Below, in pieces: positions 1 to 5,475 of a stretch of 6,308 nucleotides of DNA. The notes beneath the pieces were generated by a model that was not told where the DNA came from, searched no databases, and saw only the letters and a program-made list of their open reading frames with translations. Source of the stretch: SOIA01 sp050116035 (GTDB lineage: Bacteria; Acidobacteriota; Aminicenantia; Aminicenantales; Aminicenantaceae). The position numbers and the translations under genes are program-made. The stretch is taken from assembly GCA_050116035.1 (NCBI GenBank), contig JASFPJ010000202.1, positions 1 to 6,308 on the forward strand. Reading direction: 5' to 3'. Each line of letters begins with the position of its first letter. Positions within the stretch are counted from its first letter, which is position 1.

Positions 1-341
1 CCCTTAAGAGTGACGTGGCATTTTTTGATCTCTTCCAGTACATCATCAGGGATGGACTTGTTCTGCTCAGAGCGGTTTTCGATGGTCAGTCCTTCGATAT
101 TGCGCATCTCGACTTTTTCGCTTTTAATCTCTTCCTGGAGCATGAACTCTAAGATGCGACGCGCTTCGACGGCGATGAAAGGGCCGATTCCGTCTCCGCC
201 GATGATGCCGATGATAACCGGTTTCACCTTGGAATAATCGATCCAATCCTGAGCTTTCTTCAATGTTTCCACGCGATTGAGTTGTTCTTCGACGATTTGG
301 CCAAAGTATTCTTTGGCTTTGTCGATAGCTGAATTACCCAT
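1..341 (-). CDS. Isocitrate/isopropylmalate-family dehydrogenase, probably isocitrate dehydrogenase (N-terminal part, runs off left edge)
   Basis: Reading the minus strand from the ATG at 341-339 gives 113 uninterrupted codons to the window edge, so the C-terminus is missing. A good ribosome site (GGAGG, complement of 349-353) sits 7 bases before the ATG. About 42 mostly charged residues precede a hydrophobic strand and the motif IIGGDGIGP (about residues 46-54). This is the first beta-strand and nucleotide/substrate-site signature of beta-decarboxylating dehydrogenases (isocitrate, isopropylmalate, tartrate types), which oxidise a 2-hydroxy-dicarboxylate with NAD(P)+ and release CO2 in the cytoplasm. 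The residues that fix substrate and cofactor choice lie beyond the edge, so isocitrate rather than isopropylmalate is inferred from the divergent aconitase gene, the preceding TCA-cycle step. The long N-terminal extension before GDGIGP differs from classical short-headed LeuB-type enzymes. Family call is secure; exact substrate is moderate, so no symbol is given. Confidence 0.85.
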   Translation of the reverse strand, partial: MGNSAIDKAKEYFGQIVEEQLNRVETLKKAQDWIDYSKVKPVIIGIIGGDGIGPFIAVEARRILEFMLQEEIKSEKVEMRNIEGLTIENRSEQNKSIPDDVLEEIKKCHVTLK

Positions 342-359
342 AATAATTCCTCCCGTTCA

Positions 360-390
360 AAGAATGAATTCTTAGAAATAAAAGAATGAA
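360..390. repeat. Short direct repeat AAAGAATGAA x2 with an inverted repeat in the dehydrogenase leader
   Basis: The 10-mer AAAGAATGAA occurs at 359-368 and again at 381-390, starts 22 bp apart, about two helical turns. The first copy overlaps a perfect inverted repeat AAGAAT-GA-ATTCTT (360-373). Both lie just upstream of the ribosome site of the minus-strand dehydrogenase, so they could be an operator or part of its mRNA leader. The AT-rich composition makes chance occurrence possible. Confidence 0.35.
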
Positions 391-401
391 ACAGTTGAAA
401 C

Positions 402-430
402 ATCTTATAATTTTTCATCATGAAAATCAA
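402..430 (-). promoter_or_regulatory. Tentative promoter for the minus-strand dehydrogenase
   Basis: On the minus strand, TTGATT (complement of 425-430) can serve as a -35. It is followed either by TATAAG (complement of 404-409, 15-bp spacer, 5 of 6 matches to TATAAT) or by TAAGAT (complement of 402-407, 17-bp spacer, 4 of 6). Neither combination is ideal. The position, about 60 bp before the ATG, is sensible. If correct, the 412-426 palindrome would lie between the -35 and -10 elements, where a bound protein would block polymerase. Confidence 0.3.
412..426. promoter_or_regulatory. 15-bp perfect inverted repeat TTTTCAT-C-ATGAAAA, candidate operator
   Basis: Seven-base arms TTTTCAT (412-418) and ATGAAAA (420-426) are exact reverse complements around one central base. 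The site lies in the divergent region between the dehydrogenase and acnB. A 14-bp palindrome built from the same half-site occurs at 3144-3157, just after acnB. The repeated half-site suggests a dimeric DNA-binding regulator acting on this locus. No regulator gene is in the window. Confidence 0.5.
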
Positions 431-537
431 CATAATCACAAAAAAAGAGTGAATTTATTTGTGCGCCAGAGATAGCCTGGATTATTCACGAAAATAGGGT
501 GTCGGCCGATTTTATGAATAATTCAGGAAAATTATTT

Positions 538-566
538 TTGACAAATATCCGCAAAAATTTTATACA
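538..566 (+). promoter_or_regulatory. Promoter of acnB (TTGACA - 17 bp - TATACA)
   Basis: A perfect sigma-70-type -35 box TTGACA at 538-543 is followed after exactly 17 bp by TATACA at 561-566 (4 of 6 matches to TATAAT). The expected transcript start near 573 leaves a leader of about 34 bases containing the acnB ribosome site at 594-598. The promoter lies inside the region that the longest possible reading frame (GTG at 499) would translate, which argues for the start at 607. Confidence 0.6.
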
Positions 567-574
567 GTATACTG
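565..574. promoter_or_regulatory. 10-bp palindrome CAGTATACTG over the acnB -10/start region
   Basis: CAGTATACTG is its own reverse complement, overlaps the last two bases of the -10 box (561-566) and reaches the predicted transcription start. A repressor bound here would occlude RNA polymerase. The palindrome also offers an alternative -10 (TATACT, 568-573), but its spacing to the -35 (24 bp) is too long. Its short length leaves the operator reading uncertain. Confidence 0.3.
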
Positions 575-606
575 CTGAATCACTGAGATTAGAGGGAGAA
601 ATAATC

Positions 607-3141
607 ATGCTGGAATCATATTTTAAACATGAAAATGAACGGAAAGAGCAGGGGATACCTCCGTTACCTTTGAGTCCCGAGAATGCAGCGGAAGTCTGTA
701 GACTTCTGGAAAAACCACCTGAAGGGAAAGAAGATCTTCTTCTTCATCTCTTGGAAAATCGGGTGGCTCCCGGAGTTGACCCAGCTGCAAAGGTTAAGGC
801 CGAATGGCTGGCAAAAATTGCAAAGAGTGAAGTTTCTTCTCCTGTATTATCCCGGAATAAGGCCGTTTTCCTGCTTGGGACGCTGTTGGGTGGATTCAAT
901 GTTGAAGCATTGATCGAGCTCTTGGAGAATAAGGACATGGCTGGCGAATCGGCAAAGGCACTGAAACAGATTATTCTTGTCTACAGTGCCTTTGACGAAA
1001 TCGCTGAATTGGCGAAAAAAAATTCTCATGCAAAGGATGTCCTGACTTCCTGGGCAAATGGGGAGTGGTTCCTTTCCAAACCCGCTTTTCCAGAAAAGAT
1101 ACCTGTGAAAGTATTTAAAGTTGAAGGAGAGGTGAATACTGATGATTTATCGCCGGCTAAATACGCCTGGAGCCGGCCGGACATTCCTCTTCATGCCCTC
1201 TCGATGGGAGAGACAAGGTTTCCCGGAGGGATTGAGACGATAAAAGAATTCAGGGATGACGCTCATGTGGCCTTTGTGGCGGATGTTGTTGGAACCGGCT
1301 CTTCAAGGAAATCAGCCACAAATTCTCTGCTCTGGCATATCGGAGAGGATATCCCCTACGTCCCGAACAAGCGGAGAGGAGGAGTCGTCCTGGGTAGTAT
1401 AATCGCACCGATCTTCTTTAATACAGTGGAAGACTCGGGTGGGCTTCCGCTGATGTGTGATGTGGCGAGGATAAACACAGGCGACACGCTCACGATCGAC
1501 ACGGAATCCGGAAGCATTTTGAGCGAAAGCGGAGAGACAATCGCCTCATTCGAATTTCAGCCTGTAACTCTCAAGGATGAGTATCGGGCCGGAGGACGTC
1601 TCTTTCTGATCATCGGGCGTTCTTTAACGGAAAAGGCGCGGAAAACACTCGGCATGCCAGAGGCGGATTTCTTCACCAAGCTCGAAAATCCTTCCGCAAA
1701 AAAAGGCCAGGGATATTCTCTTGCGCAAAAAGTCGTGGGTCAAGCGTGTGAAATGGAAGGCGTCCTCCCGGGTTCAGCCGTGGAGCCAAAAATGACGACT
1801 GTTGGCTCTCAGGATACGACAGGTCCGATGACAGCGGATGAGTTGAAGGAGTTGGCCTGTATGGAATTTCAGTCGGATATGTTCATGCAGTCATTCTGTC
1901 ACACCGCAGCTTATCCAAAGCTTGCGGATGTCCAGATGCATAAGTCCCTTGCCAGGTTCATCGTAGATCGGAAAGGTGTGGCTTTGCGACCCGGAGACGG
2001 TGTAATTCATTCCTGGCTTAACCGTCTTCTTATCCCGGACACAATGGGGACAGCAGGGGATTCTCACACCCGTTTTCCGATCGGGCTCAGTTTCCCCGCC
2101 GGTTCTGGCCTCGTTGCTTTTGCCGGGACTCTCGGTTTCATGCCTCTGGATATGCCGGAATCCGTGCTAGTGAAATTCAAAGGAAAGCTTAATCCTTGTA
2201 TCACTCTCAGGGATGTTGTGAATGCCATTCCTTATGTCGCCATTCAGAGAGGATTACTGACAGTTGAGAAGGAAGGGAAAAAGAATGTCTTCAACGGCCG
2301 AATACTCGAAATGGAAGGACTGCCTGATCTAGAGGTGGAACAGGCATTCGAGTTAACGGATTCCACTGCGGAGCGTTCCGCTGCAGGGGGAACAATCGCT
2401 CTTAGCGAGGAAAGTGTCGCCAGGTATCTCCGCAGCAATATTGTCTTGATGGAAAAATTGATCGAAGACGGTTACCAAGATGCCGAGACTCTCAAACGAA
2501 GGATTGCTGCTTGCCAGGACTGGCTGGAAAATCCCATGTTGCTCAAGAGAGATGAGAAGGCCGAGTACGCAGCCATCCTTGAGGTTGACCTTGACGGTAT
2601 TAAAGAGCCAATTCTTGCCTGCCCGAATGATCCAGATGATGTGAAACTCCTATCTGAGGTATCCGGTGACACCATTGATGAAATCTTCATCGGCTCCTGT
2701 ATGACAAACATCGGGCATTTCAGAGCGGCCGGGAAGATTTTTGACGGAGCTGGCTATTTGGGAACTCGGGTATGGCTGACACCTCCCACAAAGATGGACA
2801 GGGCCCAGTTGATCAGAGAGGGTTTCTATTCCATTTATTCGGGTGTGGGCGCGCGAACCGAGATTCCCGGATGCTCCCTGTGCATGGGAAATCAGGCCAG
2901 GGTTCATCCCGAAGCGACTGTTATCTCAACATCAACGCGGAACTTTGATAACCGCATGGGAGATGGCGCACGCGTTTATCTAGGGTCAGCCGAGTTGGCG
3001 GCTGTGGCCGCCCTTTCAGGCAAACTCCCCACTCTTGAGAAGTACTTCTCCGTCATGAAAGAGAAAGTTTTACCACATAAGGATGACGTCTACCGGTACC
3101 TCCAGTTTGATAAGATGGAGGATCTTTCTCTTGAATACTGA
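607..3141 (+). CDS. acnB: Aconitate hydratase B (bifunctional aconitase / 2-methylisocitrate dehydratase type)
   Basis: Cytoplasmic [4Fe-4S] enzyme isomerising citrate to isocitrate via cis-aconitate; AcnB proteins often also hydrate 2-methyl-cis-aconitate in the methylcitrate cycle. The 844-residue product is close to E. coli AcnB (865). It has the AcnB order: HEAT-like helical domain (about 1-155), swivel domain near the N-terminus (EGEVNTDDLSPA 173-184; GTGSSRKS 229-236), then the catalytic domains (TVGSQDTTGPMT 398-409; GDSHTR 484-489). Cluster ligands are Cys698 (IGSCMTN) and Cys756/Cys759 (PGCSLCMGN), with spacing nearly identical to Cys710/769/772 of E. coli. No key residue is missing. 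I chose ATG 607: it starts with MLESY, like other AcnB proteins (MLEAY), and has GGGAG at 594-598, 8 bases upstream. The frame could open at GTG 499, but those 36 extra residues resemble nothing in the family and overlap the promoter. It is divergent from the probable isocitrate dehydrogenase, the next TCA step. Confidence 0.97.
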   Translation: MLESYFKHENERKEQGIPPLPLSPENAAEVCRLLEKPPEGKEDLLLHLLENRVAPGVDPAAKVKAEWLAKIAKSEVSSPVLSRNKAVFLLGTLLGGFNVEALIELLENKDMAGESAKALKQIILVYSAFDEIAELAKKNSHAKDVLTSWANGEWFLSKPAFPEKIPVKVFKVEGEVNTDDLSPAKYAWSRPDIPLHALSMGETRFPGGIETIKEFRDDAHVAFVADVVGTGSSRKSATNSLLWHIGEDIPYVPNKRRGGVVLGSIIAPIFFNTVEDSGGLPLMCDVARINTGDTLTIDTESGSILSESGETIASFEFQPVTLKDEYRAGGRLFLIIGRSLTEKARKTLGMPEADFFTKLENPSAKKGQGYSLAQKVVGQACEMEGVLPGSAVEPKMTTVGSQDTTGPMTADELKELACMEFQSDMFMQSFCHTAAYPKLADVQMHKSLARFIVDRKGVALRPGDGVIHSWLNRLLIPDTMGTAGDSHTRFPIGLSFPAGSGLVAFAGTLGFMPLDMPESVLVKFKGKLNPCITLRDVVNAIPYVAIQRGLLTVEKEGKKNVFNGRILEMEGLPDLEVEQAFELTDSTAERSAAGGTIALSEESVARYLRSNIVLMEKLIEDGYQDAETLKRRIAACQDWLENPMLLKRDEKAEYAAILEVDLDGIKEPILACPNDPDDVKLLSEVSGDTIDEIFIGSCMTNIGHFRAAGKIFDGAGYLGTRVWLTPPTKMDRAQLIREGFYSIYSGVGARTEIPGCSLCMGNQARVHPEATVISTSTRNFDNRMGDGARVYLGSAELAAVAALSGKLPTLEKYFSVMKEKVLPHKDDVYRYLQFDKMEDLSLEY

Positions 3142-3143
3142 GC

Positions 3144-3157
3144 TTTTCATATGAAAA
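3144..3157. promoter_or_regulatory. 14-bp perfect palindrome TTTTCATATGAAAA just after acnB
   Basis: TTTTCAT (3144-3150) and ATGAAAA (3151-3157) form a perfect palindrome two bases after the acnB stop. A further TTTTC in direct orientation follows at 3164-3168. The half-site is the same as in the palindrome at 412-426, although the centre differs by one base. It is too AT-rich and has no loop or U-tract, so it is not an intrinsic terminator. The likelier reading is a protein-binding site controlling the downstream gene at 3283 or acting with the upstream site. Confidence 0.45.
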
Positions 3158-3282
3158 TTACTGTTTTCGGCGTGAATAGAGTTATCCTCGTGAAGGGGGG
3201 TTCTGTTCTGTGCGCCTGAAAATGCTTGCGAAATTCTCCTTATTTTGATAATTTTTAATTTAGCTATCAGAAGGAGGCTTTG

Positions 3283-3540
3283 ATGGAGGAAGAGATTGGA
3301 AAAATTACACACTATTTTTCCAAAATAAATGTCGGTGTGCTGGAGTTGACCAAAGGAGAGCTCCATATCGGTGACACCATACACATCAAAGGACATACCT
3401 CAGATTTTTACCAGAAAGTCGAGTCCATGCAGGTGGAGCACAGTCCTGTAGAAATGGCCAAATCCGGTGAGCCGGTTGGGATAAAAGTCGAAAGTCCTGT
3501 CAGAGAGAATGATATCATTTTTAAAGTGACAGAGGATTGA
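3283..3540 (+). CDS. Small translation elongation factor-like protein (stand-alone EF-Tu domain 2-type beta-barrel)
   Basis: This 85-residue protein looks like one beta-barrel of the EF-Tu domain 2 superfamily. Alternating beta-strands include a start of the form IGKITHYF (5-12), a GELHIGDTIHIKG turn (25-37, the 'G-D-x-I/V-x-I' barrel signature), KVESMQVEH (45-53) and the closing strand VGIKVESPV (65-73). Short proteins of this kind are usually annotated 'translation elongation factor-like protein', with no established function. There is no GTPase domain, so it cannot act as a factor alone. It has no signal peptide or membrane segment. The start is ATG 3283 because AAGGAGG (3271-3277) lies 5 bases upstream; the TTG one codon earlier is too close to that site. 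It stands apart from acnB (141-base gap) and the mutase (236-base gap), and I see no strong promoter for it. A role with the mutase or aconitase is not shown. Confidence 0.8.
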   Translation: MEEEIGKITHYFSKINVGVLELTKGELHIGDTIHIKGHTSDFYQKVESMQVEHSPVEMAKSGEPVGIKVESPVRENDIIFKVTED

Positions 3541-3693
3541 GGCGCCTGCAATTGGGTATAAACTCCTTTCTTCCAGATTAATTCCTGGAACACTGGAATG
3601 AATGGAAAATAACAGGGAGGAGTTGTCATACAGAATCATACCCCTTAGAGGTGACAATAAGAGGTGAAAAATCACCCCCTTATATCACCTTAT

Positions 3694-3742
3694 CAGGCGA
3701 TTGACTGTATCCTGCACCTCTGGCAGGATAGGGAAACGCCTG
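3694..3742 (+). promoter_or_regulatory. Two-stem hairpin whose loop is complementary to the mutase Shine-Dalgarno
   Basis: The outer stem CAGGCG/CGCCTG (3694-3699 with 3737-3742) is separated by an asymmetric internal loop (3700-3707 and 3731-3736) from an inner 8-bp perfect stem TATCCTGC/GCAGGATA (3708-3715 with 3723-3730). The apical loop ACCTCTG contains ACCTCT (3716-3721), the exact complement of AGAGGT at 3761-3766, which includes the mutase ribosome site. The same AGAGGT also occurs at 3647-3652 and 3660-3665, which could compete for the loop. Confidence 0.5.
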
Positions 3743-3750
3743 GAGGGAAT

Positions 3751-3771
3751 TCTATACAATAGAGGTATAGA
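3751..3771 (+). promoter_or_regulatory. Shine-Dalgarno hairpin immediately before the mutase start
   Basis: TCTATAC (3751-3757) and GTATAGA (3765-3771) form a perfect 7-bp stem with loop AATAGAG (3758-3764), ending 5 bases before the GTG start. The only ribosome site for the gene, AGAGG (3761-3765), is four-fifths in the loop with its last G in the stem. Its distance to the GTG is 11 bases, longer than usual. Together with the non-ATG start, this predicts weak or regulated initiation. The same repeat could instead be a DNA operator. Confidence 0.5.
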
Positions 3772-3776
3772 CCAGC

Positions 3777-5456
3777 GTGAAAAAAAATAATCCCTCTCAG
3801 AATCCCTCGAAACAGGCTCTTTCTCATTGGAAGAAGGAAATGTTCGATAAAGCCATGAGAGACGCCGTTTGTGACCAGGGTGGATACACCACAGTTTCCG
3901 GAAAAGAGATAAAGGAGCTGTACACCCCTCTCGATCTCGATGGATTTGACTATTCACATCAATTGGGTTTTCCCGGAGAATATCCCTTTACTCGGGGCAT
4001 CCATCCGACTATGTACCGCGGACGCTTATGGACGATGCGTCAGTTCTCCGGATTTGGGTCAGCCGAAGACACAAATAAGAGGTACAAATACCTACTCTCT
4101 CATGGTCAAACAGGATTGAGCGTTGCTTTTCACCTCCCCACTCTGATGGGTGTTGATTCTGACCACCCACTAGCCAAGGGAGAAATCGGGAAGTGCGGTG
4201 TGGCCATAGATTCTCTGGCTGATATGGAGATTCTCTTTAACGGGATCCCCTTGGATAAAATATCCACCTCAATGACAATCAATCCCCCTGCCGCTGTTCT
4301 GTGGGCCATGTACATCGCCGTGGCAGAGAAACAGGGCGTTTCTCCGAAAGTGATTTCAGGCACGATTCAAAATGACATCCTCAAAGAATACATCGCTCAA
4401 AAGACTTTCGTTTTTCCTCCTGGGCCGTCAATGAAACTGATAGTGGATACGTTCGAATACGGGGCCAAGGAAGTTCCAAAGTGGAATACCATTTCCATTT
4501 CTGGGTATCACATCAGAGAAGCAGGCTCCACAGCCACTCAGGAGTTGGCCTTTACTCTCAGGGATGGGATTGAGTATGTGGAGTGGGCGAAGAAAAGGGG
4601 ACTCGATGTCGATGAGTTTGTTCCCCGCCTTTCCTTCTTTTTTAACGCACATAATGACTTTTTTGAAGAGATCGCTAAGTTCCGGGCAGCGAGGAAGATT
4701 TGGGCCGAAGTGATGAAAGATAGATTCGAAGCGAAAAATCCAAGGTCTTGGTGGCTGCGGTTCCATACACAGACTTCTGGAGTTTCTTTGATGGCTCAGC
4801 AGCCACATAACAATGTTGTTAGAGTTGCCCTTCAGGCCCTGTCTGCAGTTCTCGGAGGAACCCAGTCTCTCCACACGAATTCCCTGGATGAGACGTATGC
4901 CTTGCCATCAGAAGACGCCGTCACGATTGCCCTGAGAACTCAGCAGATCATTGCCCACGAAACCGGAGTCATCAATTGTGCCGATCCGTTAGGCGGTTCC
5001 TATTTTATTGAGGCGTTAACCACTCAGATGGAAAAAGAAGCCAAGGATTATATAAAAAAAATTGATGATATGGGAGGAATGGTAAAAGCCATAGAACTTG
5101 GCTTCCCTCAGAAAGAAATCGTTGATAGTGCCTACTGGTATCAAAAAGCTGTTGAGAAAAAGGAAAAAGTCATAGTGGGAGTGAACGCCTTTGAGATGGA
5201 ACATGAGCCCATTCCACTTTTAAAAATTCAAGAAGCTGTGGCCAAACAGCAGCTGGCTCGGTTGAAAAAAGTCAAGGAAACACGGAATAATTCCGAGGTT
5301 AAAGCCAAGCTGATCGATCTAAAAAAAGCAGCTGAAGATGATCAGAATCTGATGCCTTTTCTACTGGAAAGCGTCAGAGTATATGCGACTCTTGGAGAAA
5401 TAATGGAAGCGTTGAAAGAAGTATATGGCGAATACAAGGAGCCGATAACGTTTTAA
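3777..5456 (+). CDS. icmA: Isobutyryl-CoA mutase-type acyl-CoA mutase, large (catalytic) subunit; methylmalonyl-CoA mutase family
   Basis: A 559-residue TIM-barrel acyl-CoA mutase subunit with no B12 domain, which the next gene supplies. Adenosylcobalamin-dependent mutases rearrange the acyl-CoA carbon skeleton by radical chemistry. Family landmarks are YTPLDLDG (49-56), TMYRGRLWTMRQ (78-89), GTIQNDILKE (195-204), SGYHIREAG (242-250, with Tyr244/His245), PRLSFF (283-288), HTQTSG (330-335) and TQSLHTNSLDE (362-372). Methylmalonyl-CoA mutase (P. shermanii) has Tyr89 in TIRQYAGF and Arg207 in EFMVRNTY; the ungapped equivalents here are Phe90 and Gln208, as in isobutyryl-CoA mutase IcmA (Phe80/Gln198). 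Ala117 replaces the Asp117 of 2-hydroxyisobutyryl-CoA mutase, whose other marker is Ile90, not Phe. Hence the preferred substrate is likely isobutyryl-/n-butyryl-CoA, not a malonyl-CoA; a relative acting on another non-carboxylated acyl-CoA is possible. GTG 3777 is the start: an in-frame TAG at 3768 blocks anything earlier, and the next ATG (3840) would remove the HWKKE head. Family certain; substrate about 0.7. Confidence 0.9.
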   Translation: MKKNNPSQNPSKQALSHWKKEMFDKAMRDAVCDQGGYTTVSGKEIKELYTPLDLDGFDYSHQLGFPGEYPFTRGIHPTMYRGRLWTMRQFSGFGSAEDTNKRYKYLLSHGQTGLSVAFHLPTLMGVDSDHPLAKGEIGKCGVAIDSLADMEILFNGIPLDKISTSMTINPPAAVLWAMYIAVAEKQGVSPKVISGTIQNDILKEYIAQKTFVFPPGPSMKLIVDTFEYGAKEVPKWNTISISGYHIREAGSTATQELAFTLRDGIEYVEWAKKRGLDVDEFVPRLSFFFNAHNDFFEEIAKFRAARKIWAEVMKDRFEAKNPRSWWLRFHTQTSGVSLMAQQPHNNVVRVALQALSAVLGGTQSLHTNSLDETYALPSEDAVTIALRTQQIIAHETGVINCADPLGGSYFIEALTTQMEKEAKDYIKKIDDMGGMVKAIELGFPQKEIVDSAYWYQKAVEKKEKVIVGVNAFEMEHEPIPLLKIQEAVAKQQLARLKKVKETRNNSEVKAKLIDLKKAAEDDQNLMPFLLESVRVYATLGEIMEALKEVYGEYKEPITF

Positions 5457-5475
5457 AGCGGGACTGGAGGAAACC

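Larger units (their letters stand above)
3561..3771 (+). ncRNA. Candidate structured leader (cis-regulatory RNA) upstream of the mutase operon
   Basis: The 236 bases before the mutase hold no reading frame of substance but many exact complementary segments. Domain A: 3561-3567 pairs with 3618-3624 (7 bp), enclosing a TTCCAG/CTGGAA hairpin (3571-3576 with 3585-3590). Domain B: ATAAG and GGTGA (3657-3661, 3663-3667) pair with TCACC and CTTAT (3672-3676, 3679-3683). Domain C: CAGGCG/CGCCTG (3694-3699 with 3737-3742) encloses an 8-bp hairpin. Domain D: a 7-bp stem (3751-3757 with 3765-3771) holds most of the Shine-Dalgarno in its loop. It matches no riboswitch class I know, including the cobalamin one. 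No U-tract terminator is present, so translational control is more likely than attenuation. No convincing promoter lies within the leader; read-through from the upstream gene is possible. The alternative is a cluster of DNA operators. Confidence 0.45.

Noticed and set aside
406..411. Perfect TATAAT on the plus strand
   Set aside because: No -35 at a suitable distance, and the TTGACA-17-TATACA promoter further down fits acnB better; the motif probably reflects AT-rich DNA.
499..606. N-terminal extension of acnB from GTG 499 (36 residues)
   Set aside because: It has no ribosome site, no similarity to AcnB proteins, and contains the TTGACA-17-TATACA promoter; the ATG at 607 has a proper ribosome site and the family-typical N-terminus.
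460..3216. Shared 8-mer TGTGCGCC in the gaps before acnB (460-467) and before the 3283 gene (3209-3216)
   Set aside because: One shared 8-mer between two gaps of this size is about what chance gives.
3070..3396. Minus-strand reading frame across the acnB end and the following gap
   Set aside because: It overlaps two well-supported plus-strand genes, lacks a recognisable protein pattern and looks like a shadow frame.
3701..3730. TTGACT at 3701 as -35 of a mutase promoter
   Set aside because: No acceptable -10 at 16-18 bp, and the segment lies within a well-formed hairpin; TACAAT at 3755-3760 has no -35 and would leave the gene almost leaderless.
3541..3776. Cobalamin riboswitch before the B12-dependent mutase
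   Set aside because: The conserved B12-box type segment (GCCACTG-like) and the rest of the cobalamin riboswitch core are not present, and the arrangement of stems differs. The region is reported only as an unclassified structured leader.
4428..4874. 148-codon minus-strand frame inside the mutase gene
   Set aside because: It lies wholly within a conserved catalytic coding region and its translation shows no domain or compositional sign of a real protein.
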